From an uncultured Formosa sp. (GTDB taxonomy: Bacteria > Bacteroidota > Bacteroidia > Flavobacteriales > Flavobacteriaceae), in assembly GCF_947500765.1 (NCBI RefSeq), contig NZ_CANMTH010000003.1:62001-126000 (forward strand): a stretch of DNA of 64,000 nt. The letters run 5' to 3'. The notes under the pieces are model-generated. The model saw nothing but the letters and a program-made list of their open reading frames with translations. It was not told the origin of the DNA and did no database searches. Position 1 is the stretch's first letter; every line of letters starts with the position of its first letter. A program made the translations under genes and the position numbers. Shown here one piece after another: positions 16,990 through 26,825 of this stretch.

Positions 16990-17030
16990 TTGGCGCCAAA
17001 TCAAAAAACGAACAGTAATTCTTAGAAACT

Positions 17031-19448
17031 ATGTTTAAAAATTATTTCAAAATAGCACTCAGAAACCTCTGGAAGAACAGAACATTCACAGCACTCAATG
17101 TCGTAGGTCTTACAGTGGCATTCGGAGTAGCCCTATTATTAGGCATGTTTGCGGTTTTTCAATTGTCTTTTGATCGCTTTCATGAGCATGGAGATGAAAT
17201 CTATCAAGTGTATACAGAAGATAGTGGGTTAAATGGTATTGAAGCCAATACCTCAAAATCCGAACCTTTTGCGGCAGCACTTCGTGATGAGGTTACAGGA
17301 GTAGAGAAAATTACACGTTATAGTGGTTCTGGAGTCTTATTAACGTATCAAGACAAGCAGCTTGGTATGGGGACTGCTTATGTAGATCCCGACTTTTTTG
17401 AGATGTTCAGCTTTCCCATTGTAAAAGGTGATACGAAACATCCAATAACCTCAGAGTCTTCAGTTGCGATGACAGAGCAGGCTGCAAAACGCATATTTGG
17501 CGATGAGAATCCGATAGGGCAAACCGTTACTATTTTAAGAGATGAAGTCGAAGTGCCTTTTAATGTCACCGCGATTATAGAAGATTTTCCTAATACAAGT
17601 TCTATAGGTTTTGATATCGTGCTCAATTTTAAAAGCCAAAATGAACATGCCTATGCCAGAACTGTAGGACGTTGGGACATGGAGAATCATGAGGTGTATA
17701 TGCAACTTTCTGAAGGTTTAAAACCTGAGCAATTTGAGAAAAGCACAGCAGATTTCACCCAATTACATTATAAAAATGAGATTGATAATGCCAAGCGTGA
17801 TGGTTTTCAACCCAATGTAGATGGCCTTTACAGACAAATAAAACTATTGCCGTTGGCAGATGTTCGCTTTGCTAATTTTAATCAAGGCGTTGTTAGTGTC
17901 AATCGTACGATGCCTTATTTAGTTTTGGGAATTTCATTTTTAATTCTGTTTATCGCTTGTGTGAATTTTATAAATATGAGTATTGCCAAAAGTTCACAAC
18001 GTTTGCGTGAAATTGGCATGCGAAAAACACTTGGAGCCAATAAAAAACAGCTCTTCTTTCAGTTTTGGGGAGAGAGCATTTTAGTGTTTTTAATGTCTAT
18101 AGGTTTAGGGATTTTATTAGCTGTGGTGTTACTGCCTTATTTTCAAACACTCTTTAGAACGCAAGCTTCATTGGCAACATTACTAAATCCATCATTACTG
18201 ACTTTGCTAATTTTTAGTGTTTTGCTTATTACATTAATTGCAGGTGGTTATCCTGCATTACTCATGAGTCGTCTAGGAACTTTACAAAGTTTAAAAGGAA
18301 AGCTACAGGTGAATGGTAAAAATCGTTTGCGTAACAGTTTAATGGTTTTACAATTTGGGATCGCTATTTTATTGATAAGTGGTACGCTTGTACTTTGGGA
18401 TCAGGTCGAATTTATGCGAACTAAAGATTTAGGGTTTAATAAAGATCAGGTCATTGCTTTTCCGCTTAATGGAAAACGCAACGATCAAAAGGCTATAGAA
18501 TTACTTCGAAATACGCTTCAGGATAAGCCGAATATTGTGAGCATCACAGCATCCAATAATATTTTGGGTATTGGAAAAGATGGTAATCGAACGACAAGTG
18601 TCTTAGGTTTTGAGTATAAAGGACGTGGAGTGGATACGCATATGTTAGTTGTTGATGCCGATTATGTTGAAACTTTAGATTTGAATATCATTGAAGGCCG
18701 TTCATTTCGAAAGAATCTGGTGAGCGACAGTCTATCGGTTATTATCAACCAAGCAATGGCCAAACAGATGAATGAAGACGATATTTTAGCATCTCAAATC
18801 ACACTAGATGATGCTTCATACAATATCGTTGGAGTAATTGAGGATTTTAACTTTCAGGAATTAGATCAGCATATTGCACCTATGAGCTTATTTGCACTAC
18901 CTAATTGGAATCTAAGAAATGCCTACGTTAAAGTTACATCTCAAAATTTAGAACAGGCTTACGATGATGTAAAAACAGCTTGGAATACTATTGAACCTAA
19001 TGTAGAATTTCAGGGCTCATTTTTAAATGAAAATATAGAACGAACCTTACGTAACGAACGCACCATGATTACCATGATTGGTAGTGGTTCTGTACTCGCC
19101 ATTATCTTAAGTTGTATCGGTTTGTTTGCCATGTCATTGCTCATTGTGGCACAACGACGAAAGGAAATTGGTGTACGTAAAATTGTTGGTGCGAGTGTCT
19201 CTGCAATTACGGTATTGCTTACTAAAGACTTTTTAAAATTGGTTGTTATTGCATTTCTTATGGCTACACCTATTGCTTGGTGGACCATGAATAAATGGTT
19301 ACAGAACTATCCGTATCGTATTGATCTTAATATTTGGATGTTCCTTGCAGCTGGTGGAATTGCCGTATTAATAGCCATGCTAACCATAGCTGTAAAAACA
19401 ATAAAAGCCGCAACCTCTAATCCTGTTGATTCATTACGAACGGAATAA
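17031..19448 (+). CDS. MacB-like ABC permease 1 (two FtsX domains)
   Basis: This 805-residue permease has a helix near residues 20-42, then a large periplasmic core (MacB-PCD-like). The first FtsX domain follows (about 295-430; membrane helices around LREIGMRKTLGANKKQ), then a second periplasmic segment and a second FtsX domain (about 680-800, RKEIGVRKIVGAS). It ends in NPVDSLRTE, the C-terminal tag shared by its neighbours. At about 800 residues this is the duplicated form common in Bacteroidota, longer than E. coli MacB without its ATPase. It should work with the ATPase upstream and the adaptor at 14896. The exported substrate is unknown; peptides, lipids or toxic compounds are all possible. 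Confidence 0.88.
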   Translation: MFKNYFKIALRNLWKNRTFTALNVVGLTVAFGVALLLGMFAVFQLSFDRFHEHGDEIYQVYTEDSGLNGIEANTSKSEPFAAALRDEVTGVEKITRYSGSGVLLTYQDKQLGMGTAYVDPDFFEMFSFPIVKGDTKHPITSESSVAMTEQAAKRIFGDENPIGQTVTILRDEVEVPFNVTAIIEDFPNTSSIGFDIVLNFKSQNEHAYARTVGRWDMENHEVYMQLSEGLKPEQFEKSTADFTQLHYKNEIDNAKRDGFQPNVDGLYRQIKLLPLADVRFANFNQGVVSVNRTMPYLVLGISFLILFIACVNFINMSIAKSSQRLREIGMRKTLGANKKQLFFQFWGESILVFLMSIGLGILLAVVLLPYFQTLFRTQASLATLLNPSLLTLLIFSVLLITLIAGGYPALLMSRLGTLQSLKGKLQVNGKNRLRNSLMVLQFGIAILLISGTLVLWDQVEFMRTKDLGFNKDQVIAFPLNGKRNDQKAIELLRNTLQDKPNIVSITASNNILGIGKDGNRTTSVLGFEYKGRGVDTHMLVVDADYVETLDLNIIEGRSFRKNLVSDSLSVIINQAMAKQMNEDDILASQITLDDASYNIVGVIEDFNFQELDQHIAPMSLFALPNWNLRNAYVKVTSQNLEQAYDDVKTAWNTIEPNVEFQGSFLNENIERTLRNERTMITMIGSGSVLAIILSCIGLFAMSLLIVAQRRKEIGVRKIVGASVSAITVLLTKDFLKLVVIAFLMATPIAWWTMNKWLQNYPYRIDLNIWMFLAAGGIAVLIAMLTIAVKTIKAATSNPVDSLRTE

Positions 19449-19472
19449 CTAATCAATCAAATCATACACATT

Positions 19473-21839
19473 ATGATTAAAAATTATTTCAAAATAGCCT
19501 GGAGGAACCTTTGGAAGAACAAAGTTTTGTCAATAATAAATTTGTTTAGTTTATCAATTGGAATCGCTTCTGTTTTACTAATTGCTATTTATATTAATAA
19601 TGAATATAAGTTTGATAATTTTCATAAAAACGAATCAAATTTATATCGTGTTGGATTCCAATTTTTTCAAAGCGGAAAACTAATTGGGTCGGATGCACAA
19701 TTTATATCTGATTTTGGATCTGACGCCAAAGTTGAATTGCCTGAAATTGAATCTTTTGTTCGTATTTCTTCAGAAAGGGAAGCCTATATTTCTTCAGGAA
19801 ATAAAGCATTCAATCTTAAAAATATTCATCATGCAGATCAAGGGTTTTTCGATGTTCTTACTTACAACTTATTAAAAGGGAATCCAAATACAGTACTAAA
19901 AGAGCCTTTCTCTATTGTGCTTACAGAAACTATAGCGAAAAAATTATTTGGAAACGAAGAAGCTATTGGGAAAACGATAAAAATCAATAATTCAAGTGAA
20001 TACCTTGTCACTGGTATTGCTCAAGATACACCCCCTAATTCTCATATAAAGTATAATGCCTTGCTTTCCTTTAAAACATTATATAAAGAACCTGGTAATT
20101 ATTTGGGTTGGAATGGAGGTAATCAATATATAACTTATTTACTGCTTAAAAATGGTACTAATCCTGATGTATTACAAAATAAGTTTCCTGATTTTATGTG
20201 GAAACATATTAATGAAAAAAATGAAAGTATTGGCTTTAAAACGGTTGCTTCGCTTCAACCTATAAAAGACCTTCATCTTTACTATAACAACAATTCTAAA
20301 ACATTACGCACCAATATTTATATTTTTAGTATAGTAGCCTTACTCATTTTAGTTATTTCAAGTATTAATTATATTAACTTAACTACGGCTCAATCTGTAA
20401 CTCGAATAAAAGAAATTGGAGTAAGAAAAATACTAGGTGCAAATAAGAGGCAAATAGTAAAACAGTTTTTAGGTGAAACCTTATTAATATCTGCAATATC
20501 AGGTTTATTTGCTATTATGTTGGTTGCTTTTTTACTTCCTGCTTATGAACGATTACTTGATACAAGTTTAAGCCTTAATGATTCTGAGATTTTACAAGCG
20601 CTTCTGTTTTTGTTTATTTTTATTTTACTTGTAAGTACCATTGCAGGAAGCTATCGAGCATTTTATCTTACTTCTTTTAATATAAGTGAAACCTTTAAGG
20701 CAAACTTTCCTAAGTTTTCATCATCATTTAATTTTAAAAAGGGGCTCATTGTTGTTCAGTTTGTTATTACAATCGGCTTAATAGCAAGTACTTTATTTAT
20801 TAGCATGCAAATGCAGTTTATTAAAACAAAAAATCAGGGATTTAATAAAGAACAAATATTGATTTTACCATTAATAGGTTCTAATGCCCAAAAAGGATAT
20901 ACGCTTTTAAAACAAAAGCTATTAGAGTTACCCGAAATTAAAAATGTAACAGGAGTATCAGAAGTGCCATATAATGGTATTACCCAAAATGGGTTTAGAC
21001 CTGAAAAGAGTAAACAAATTATGATGATCCATCAGTTGGACGTTGATGAGAGCTTTTTAAAAACATTTGACATCAATCTTGTTTCTGGGAGTTTTTTTTC
21101 CAAGGAAAGTCTGAGTTATAAAAATGGTTATGTAATTAATGAAGCACTTGCGAAATCATTAGGTTGGAAAAACCCAATTGGCAAAACTATTCATAGAGAT
21201 GGTGATCATAAAGTTATTGGTGTTGTACAGGACTTTAACTTTGCCGCCTTACACGATGAAATTGAACCGTTAATTATTACGAACCAACCTTTTGATGATT
21301 ATTATTCGGCATTGGTTGTAAAATATTATGTTGGAGAATCTTTGAATTTAATAGATAAAACAGAGGAATTATGGTCAAGTTTATTGGCTAAGACACCATT
21401 TGATTACTGGTTTTTGGATGATGCTTTTAGTACGGTTTATAAAAGTGAAAAAAGGTTTCAGAATATTTTTTATTACTTCTCAAGTCTATCAATTATACTA
21501 TCTCTTGTGGGGATATTTGGTTTGGTTTTATTAATGCTGAAACGAAGAACAAAGGAGATGGGAATACGAAAAATTTTGGGAGCGAATATGCTCAATATAA
21601 CAAAAATTGTAGTTACAGATTTTATTTGGCTTGTCTTGCTCGCAGCAATTATTTCAATACCATTAACCTGGTATTATATCAATTCATGGTTACAAAATTT
21701 TGCATATCATATTAAAATAAAATGGTGGGTATTTATAATTACAGCGCTTATTGTATTGCTTATTGTCGTTTTAACTATTGGTATACACGTTATAAAGACT
21801 TCAATTAAAAACCCAGCAGAAAGTTTAAGAAGAGAATAA
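19473..21839 (+). CDS. MacB-like ABC permease 2
   Basis: The 788-residue permease has the same plan: N-terminal helix, periplasmic domain, FtsX domain 1 (TRIKEIGVRKILGANKRQ near 310), second periplasmic domain and FtsX domain 2 (RRTKEMGIRKILGAN near 690). It ends NPAESLRRE. Its DNA looks more AT-rich and its protein more Lys/Asn/Phe-rich than permeases 1 and 3, so it may have a different history. Its first 39 bases are identical to those of permease 3, which suggests a duplication or gene conversion of the 5' ends. It lies 24 bp after permease 1. Confidence 0.87.
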   Translation: MIKNYFKIAWRNLWKNKVLSIINLFSLSIGIASVLLIAIYINNEYKFDNFHKNESNLYRVGFQFFQSGKLIGSDAQFISDFGSDAKVELPEIESFVRISSEREAYISSGNKAFNLKNIHHADQGFFDVLTYNLLKGNPNTVLKEPFSIVLTETIAKKLFGNEEAIGKTIKINNSSEYLVTGIAQDTPPNSHIKYNALLSFKTLYKEPGNYLGWNGGNQYITYLLLKNGTNPDVLQNKFPDFMWKHINEKNESIGFKTVASLQPIKDLHLYYNNNSKTLRTNIYIFSIVALLILVISSINYINLTTAQSVTRIKEIGVRKILGANKRQIVKQFLGETLLISAISGLFAIMLVAFLLPAYERLLDTSLSLNDSEILQALLFLFIFILLVSTIAGSYRAFYLTSFNISETFKANFPKFSSSFNFKKGLIVVQFVITIGLIASTLFISMQMQFIKTKNQGFNKEQILILPLIGSNAQKGYTLLKQKLLELPEIKNVTGVSEVPYNGITQNGFRPEKSKQIMMIHQLDVDESFLKTFDINLVSGSFFSKESLSYKNGYVINEALAKSLGWKNPIGKTIHRDGDHKVIGVVQDFNFAALHDEIEPLIITNQPFDDYYSALVVKYYVGESLNLIDKTEELWSSLLAKTPFDYWFLDDAFSTVYKSEKRFQNIFYYFSSLSIILSLVGIFGLVLLMLKRRTKEMGIRKILGANMLNITKIVVTDFIWLVLLAAIISIPLTWYYINSWLQNFAYHIKIKWWVFIITALIVLLIVVLTIGIHVIKTSIKNPAESLRRE

Positions 21840-21863
21840 GCCTCATTCAAAAAATAATTAATC

Positions 21864-24311
21864 ATGATTAAAAATTATTTCAAAATAGCCTGGAGGAACC
21901 TTATGAAGCATAAGGTGTTTTCTCTAATTAATATCATAGGTCTTACTATAGGATTAAGTGCGTCGTTTGTGATTGGTTTAATGGTGTATTATGATGCTAC
22001 TTTTGATGACTTTCATAAAGATGGTGATCGCATTTATCGAGTCGTTACCGATTTAATTAGTCCAGAAGATACCTTTTCTATTTCTGGAGTCACTTTAGCC
22101 TTAGAGGATGAAATAAAGGATGATTCCAATTTTGAAACGGTTGGTAGCTTTTATATAGAACGCCCTTCAAAAGTTGAAAATAGAGAATTAGGTTCCGAAT
22201 TTAAGTGGCCAAACTTCGTCATTTTTACAGATGCCAATTATTTTAAGATTTTCAATTATACATTTTTAGCAGGAGATGAAACTAACATCTTATCACATCC
22301 AAATAGTGTTATACTAACTGAAAATAGAGCAGCAGATTACTTTCCAAATACGGTACCTTCAGATATTATAGGAAAGACTTTAGTTTATAACGATTCCCTT
22401 AATGTTACTGTAACAGGTATTGTTGAAAATTTTAAAGAAAGAACAGATTTTGTGTTCGAAGAATTTATAGCAAAACCTCTTCTTTTGCAAACCCGATTAC
22501 GAGAAAATTTCCTCAATTTAAATTGGAATAATACAAATGATGCTTCACAACTCTTTGTAAAAGTAGCTTCTAATGCCGATGTATCAGCCATACAAAATCG
22601 TCTTGATAATTTAGCTGCAGCGCACCAAGATGAAGATTCAAAAAAATATGGTGACGAGCAAAAATTTGCATTACAACCGTTGTCAGATATTCATTTTAAT
22701 GAAAAATATGGCATCTATGATTGGTCTAAAGGGCAAGCCAATAAATCACTACTGATAAACTTGGCTTTAGTGGCTGTATTCCTCTTATTATTAGGCTGTA
22801 TCAATTTTATTAACCTCAATACAGCACAAGCATCTCAACGTGCCAAAGAGATTGGTATTCGAAAAACCTTAGGGAGTTCTAGGAAGCAATTGATTAGTCA
22901 GTTTATGGGAGAGACCTTTTTATTGGTGCTTATATCTGCTCTATTGTCTGTTTTACTTTCTAAATGGTTAATAAATGTGTTTTCAGATTTTGTGCCAGAT
23001 GGTCTAAATTTTGAGCTTTTTAAATCGCCTTTAATTGTTGTAAGTGTCATCGTTTTATTAATTATAGTAACCTTTTTATCAGGATTTTATCCAGCCCTAA
23101 TTTTATCAAAATTTAATACCGTTTCCGTATTAAAAAATCATTTAGCTGTTGGTGACAAAAAGGTAAAACTTAGAAAGTTTTTAACCATTTTTCAGTTTAC
23201 CATTGCTCAGATATTCATAATTGCCACATTATTGGTCGGTAAACAAATTAATTTTCTGCTCACTACAGATATGGGTTTTAAAACGGATGCTATTATTTCT
23301 GTTTATAGTCCAAGAGGTGAGCGTGAAGTTTCCAAAAAAGAGCTTTATGCTGAAAAATTAAGAGCCATTCCAGAAATAAAAGACATAAGTATTGGAGGTA
23401 CACCTCCAGCATCGATATCCACAAATAGTACCTCTCTTACCTATAATAATGGTGAAAATGAGGTTAACACCGACTTGCAATTTATTTTTGGGGACATTAA
23501 TTATTCTAAAGTCTTTGAGTTAGATCTTTTAGCCGGAAGACGTATAAGAAATGATACGGTTAAAGAGTTAGTCATAAACGAAACCTGTAGAAAAAAACTA
23601 GGATTTAAAAGTCCAGAGGAAGCCGTTGGTAAGATCGTTTTGTTAGGTGGTGAGAATGTTCCGATTGTGGGTGTTATGGCCGACTTTTTTCAACGTTCAT
23701 TGAAAAGCAATATTAAACCTATGGCATTTCGTGGCGATTGGAACCGTCCAGATTGGAGCCAATTTCAAGCTGTACATTTAGCGTTTCAAAATGAATCTTC
23801 CGAAGGCTTAAAAACAACATTGTCTAAAATTGAAAACGCTTATAAATCTGTATATACAGAAACAGATGATTACCGAGTCGAGTTTTTAGACGAAAGCATT
23901 CAAAATTTCTATAATCGCGAACGTAAAATGTCTAAACTATTAAATTGGGCTACGGGCTTATCTATTTTAATTAGTTGTTTAGGCTTATTAGGTCTTGTCA
24001 TTTATACCACAAACCGACGTATAAAAGAAATAGGAGTCCGTAAGGTTTTAGGTGCGTCATTATTTCAAATTAACACAATCCTATGTAAAGAATTCTTAAT
24101 CTTGGTTGCGATTGCTTTTGTAATTGCGGCACCAATTGCTTGGTATGGGATTAATAACTGGTTGCAAGATTTTGCCTATAAAACGAGTATTAGTTTCTGG
24201 GTGTTTCTAGTAAGCGGATTAGCTATGATTTTCTTTGCTTTAATAGTCATCAGTGTAAAGACGCTTCAGGCTGCAAATGCCAATCCTGTAGACTCATTGC
24301 GTTCAGAATAA
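21864..24311 (+). CDS. MacB-like ABC permease 3
   Basis: The 815-residue permease has the family layout, with FtsX motifs QRAKEIGIRKTLGSSRKQ (near 330) and RRIKEIGVRKVLGAS (near 715) and the C-terminal tag NPVDSLRSE. The long first periplasmic domain has its own insertions relative to its neighbours, as expected if each permease recognises a different partner or cargo. It starts 24 bp after permease 2. The second regulatory module begins immediately at its stop codon, so it is the last gene under the first promoter unless transcription reads through. Confidence 0.87.
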   Translation: MIKNYFKIAWRNLMKHKVFSLINIIGLTIGLSASFVIGLMVYYDATFDDFHKDGDRIYRVVTDLISPEDTFSISGVTLALEDEIKDDSNFETVGSFYIERPSKVENRELGSEFKWPNFVIFTDANYFKIFNYTFLAGDETNILSHPNSVILTENRAADYFPNTVPSDIIGKTLVYNDSLNVTVTGIVENFKERTDFVFEEFIAKPLLLQTRLRENFLNLNWNNTNDASQLFVKVASNADVSAIQNRLDNLAAAHQDEDSKKYGDEQKFALQPLSDIHFNEKYGIYDWSKGQANKSLLINLALVAVFLLLLGCINFINLNTAQASQRAKEIGIRKTLGSSRKQLISQFMGETFLLVLISALLSVLLSKWLINVFSDFVPDGLNFELFKSPLIVVSVIVLLIIVTFLSGFYPALILSKFNTVSVLKNHLAVGDKKVKLRKFLTIFQFTIAQIFIIATLLVGKQINFLLTTDMGFKTDAIISVYSPRGEREVSKKELYAEKLRAIPEIKDISIGGTPPASISTNSTSLTYNNGENEVNTDLQFIFGDINYSKVFELDLLAGRRIRNDTVKELVINETCRKKLGFKSPEEAVGKIVLLGGENVPIVGVMADFFQRSLKSNIKPMAFRGDWNRPDWSQFQAVHLAFQNESSEGLKTTLSKIENAYKSVYTETDDYRVEFLDESIQNFYNRERKMSKLLNWATGLSILISCLGLLGLVIYTTNRRIKEIGVRKVLGASLFQINTILCKEFLILVAIAFVIAAPIAWYGINNWLQDFAYKTSISFWVFLVSGLAMIFFALIVISVKTLQAANANPVDSLRSE

Positions 24312-24355
24312 AGTGTTCGATTACGAACAAATAGTGTACTAAAAGCGAACACTAT
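24312..24355 (+). promoter_or_regulatory. Paired inverted-repeat enhancer, copy 2
   Basis: Site 1 (24312-24331) has the perfect inverted repeat TGTTCG-ATTA-CGAACA. Site 2 (24331-24355) has ATAGTGT and ACACTAT arms separated by 11 bp, with CGAACACT at its right end. The outer halves AGTGTTCG (24312) and CGAACACT (24346) are also exact inverse copies. The arrangement is the same as at 14758-14801, with a 1-bp gap and 50 bp to the -24/-12-like element. It lies directly after the permease 3 stop. Confidence 0.72.
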
Positions 24356-24394
24356 TTAGTTTTGAATTAAAGTTAATTTATTGATAGGTAGTAA

Positions 24395-24427
24395 TTTATG
24401 GTTTTGGCATCATCTTCACTATATAAA
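24395..24427 (+). promoter_or_regulatory. Second sigma-54-type promoter inside the efflux locus
   Basis: This is the same 33-bp block as 14841-14873 without a mismatch, with GG at 24406-24407 and AC at the -12 GC position. It ends 34 bp before the permease 4 start. It probably drives permeases 4 and 5, the second ATPase and the TolC-type gene together with the first half of the locus. Confidence 0.6.
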
Positions 24428-24461
24428 GAGTAGAAGTAATTAATTCAGTCAAAAAAATAGT

Positions 24462-26813
24462 ATGATTTTAAATTATATAAAAATAGCATTCCGGACGTTA
24501 CGTAAAAATAAAGGGTATAGCTTTCTGAATATTTTCGGATTAGCCATAGGAATTACGTGTGCCAGTTTAATCTTTCTATGGGTTGAAGATGAGTTGAGTT
24601 TTAATTCGGAATTTGAAAAACAAGATCAAGTGTATTACGTGCCAACGCATCAAGAATATGATGGAGAATGGCGAACGTTCAATTCTACACCAGGACCATT
24701 TGCGGAAGCTATGAAAACAGAAATTCCGGGAATTGTTAGGGCATCGCGTACCAAACATAGAGACTTTTTATTTGCGGTAAATGATAATGCCATTAATAGC
24801 GGTGGACGTTTTGTAGATGAAGATTTTATTGAAATTTTTAGTTTAAAGTTTGTAGAAGGAAATGCTAAAGACGCCTTTAAGAATCCGGAAGCAATCGTTA
24901 TTACTAAAGCAACGGCAGAACAGCTTTATGGCGAAAACACCAAAGTATTAGGCAAAGTCTTAACCATAGACAATAAAGATCAATACCTCATAACTGGAGT
25001 GATTGAGAATTTTCCGAAAAACGTGACGTTTCCTATCAACTGGATTGCGCCATTTGAACGTTGGAGCAATGATAAAGAATGGACCAATGAATATGGTAGC
25101 TTCTTTGCAGATACCTTTGTAGCATTATCACCAGAAGCTGATTTTAATGCTGTTGATGCACAAGTAAGATATTTATTAGAGAAAAAAACAGGAGATAGTG
25201 ACTCAAAAGCATTTTTACATTCTATAAAAGATTGGCATTTAAGAAATCATTTTGAGAATGGAAAGCAAGTTGGTGGACGCATCGCTTCGGTTAGATTATT
25301 TACCATTATTGCTTTAATTATCTTACTCATTGCGTGCATTAACTTCATGAATTTATCAACAGCACGAAGCGAAAAACGTGCGAACGAAGTCGGAGTTCGT
25401 AAAGCCATGGGCTCTGGTCGTACACGATTAATTTTTCAATTTATTTCAGAAGCTTTAATTCTCGCTTTTATGGCGACTACAGTGAGTGTTTTATTGCTCT
25501 TTATTTTATTGCCACAATTCAATTTACTTATAGAGAAAGATTTAGTTTTAGGATTGGAAAAACCATTACATATGGTCTTTTTGTTAGGAATTACATTGGT
25601 GTGCGGCATCTTCGCAGGACTGTATCCGGCTTTTTATCTATCCTCATTTAAACCTGTTGAGGTTTTAAAAGGACTAAAAGTTACTCAAGGTTCTGCAAAT
25701 TATATTCGGAAAGGGCTCGTTGTTGGGCAGTTTACAATTTCAATCGTTTTTATCATTTGTACGATTCTCGTTTATCAACAACTTCAGCATATAAAAAATA
25801 GAGACTTAGGTTTTGATAAAGACCAATTGATTTCATTGAATGTCAATGGGACGATGATTGAAAAATTTGATGTCATCAAAGAAGATTTAATACATACAGG
25901 AGCGGTTTCAAGCGTCGGTTTAAATAATTCTGGGATTTTAAATGGAGGCAATAATGGTTCTAACTTAACATGGACAGGAGGCACAAACACAGAAGATGTC
26001 TTAATTTTCTTTAGATATGTCAGTTCCGATTTCTTGGAAACTGCGGGAATGGAAATCGTTGAAGGTCGTGGGTTTTATGAAAACATGGCAAAAGACAGTG
26101 CAAGTGTTTTAATTACAGAATCATTCGCTAAACTGATGGGACAAGGCAGTGCTATTGGTAAGAAGATAGATCGAGGAGATGTGTATACGGTTGTTGGCGT
26201 TGTAAAAGATTACCTCTTTGATGACATGTATGGACAAAGTGATCCTGTGCTATTTTTTAACTACCATGGTGAAGCGAGCTATATGTATTTAAAAACAAAT
26301 CCTAAAATAGGAACTAGCGATGTGTTGTCTAAAATTGAAGCGGTAATGAAAAAACACAACCCAGCGTTTCCTTTTGAATACAGCTTTGTAGATGATGCTT
26401 TTAATGCCAAATTTAAAAGTGAACAGCTCGTTGGAAAGTTATCTCAACTCTTTGCTTTATTAGCCATTCTTATTTCGTGTTTGGGACTTTTTGGATTGGC
26501 GGCTTATACCGCAGAGCAGCGCAGTAAAGAAATTGGAGTTCGTAAAGTTTTAGGAGCAAGTGTTGCAGGCATCGTGAAATTATTATCTAAAGACTTTTTA
26601 ATACTCGTTGGTCTTGCCATTGTAATTGCCATTCCTATGGCTTGGTATGTTATGGATAATTGGCTAGGGAATTATGCGTATCGCATAGAAATCAATTGGT
26701 GGATTTTTGTCATAGCAGGTGTTGTAGCTATTGTAATTGCGATGGTAACGGTAAGCTTTCAGGCTGTAAAAGCAGCATTGGCAAATCCTGTAGATAGTTT
26801 AAAAACAGAATAA
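24462..26813 (+). CDS. MacB-like ABC permease 4
   Basis: The 783-residue permease starts MILNYIKIAFRTLRKNKGYSF and has an N-terminal helix, periplasmic core, FtsX domain 1 (KRANEVGVRKAMGSGRTR near 308), second periplasmic domain and FtsX domain 2 (QRSKEIGVRKVLGAS near 690). The C-terminus is NPVDSLKTE. It is the first gene behind the second promoter module and differs clearly from permeases 1-3. It is followed 12 bp later by permease 5, which has a similar second FtsX domain (AYxAEQRxKEIGVRKV), so these two may form a heterodimer. Confidence 0.87.
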   Translation: MILNYIKIAFRTLRKNKGYSFLNIFGLAIGITCASLIFLWVEDELSFNSEFEKQDQVYYVPTHQEYDGEWRTFNSTPGPFAEAMKTEIPGIVRASRTKHRDFLFAVNDNAINSGGRFVDEDFIEIFSLKFVEGNAKDAFKNPEAIVITKATAEQLYGENTKVLGKVLTIDNKDQYLITGVIENFPKNVTFPINWIAPFERWSNDKEWTNEYGSFFADTFVALSPEADFNAVDAQVRYLLEKKTGDSDSKAFLHSIKDWHLRNHFENGKQVGGRIASVRLFTIIALIILLIACINFMNLSTARSEKRANEVGVRKAMGSGRTRLIFQFISEALILAFMATTVSVLLLFILLPQFNLLIEKDLVLGLEKPLHMVFLLGITLVCGIFAGLYPAFYLSSFKPVEVLKGLKVTQGSANYIRKGLVVGQFTISIVFIICTILVYQQLQHIKNRDLGFDKDQLISLNVNGTMIEKFDVIKEDLIHTGAVSSVGLNNSGILNGGNNGSNLTWTGGTNTEDVLIFFRYVSSDFLETAGMEIVEGRGFYENMAKDSASVLITESFAKLMGQGSAIGKKIDRGDVYTVVGVVKDYLFDDMYGQSDPVLFFNYHGEASYMYLKTNPKIGTSDVLSKIEAVMKKHNPAFPFEYSFVDDAFNAKFKSEQLVGKLSQLFALLAILISCLGLFGLAAYTAEQRSKEIGVRKVLGASVAGIVKLLSKDFLILVGLAIVIAIPMAWYVMDNWLGNYAYRIEINWWIFVIAGVVAIVIAMVTVSFQAVKAALANPVDSLKTE

Positions 26814-26825
26814 AAATCAATCGTC

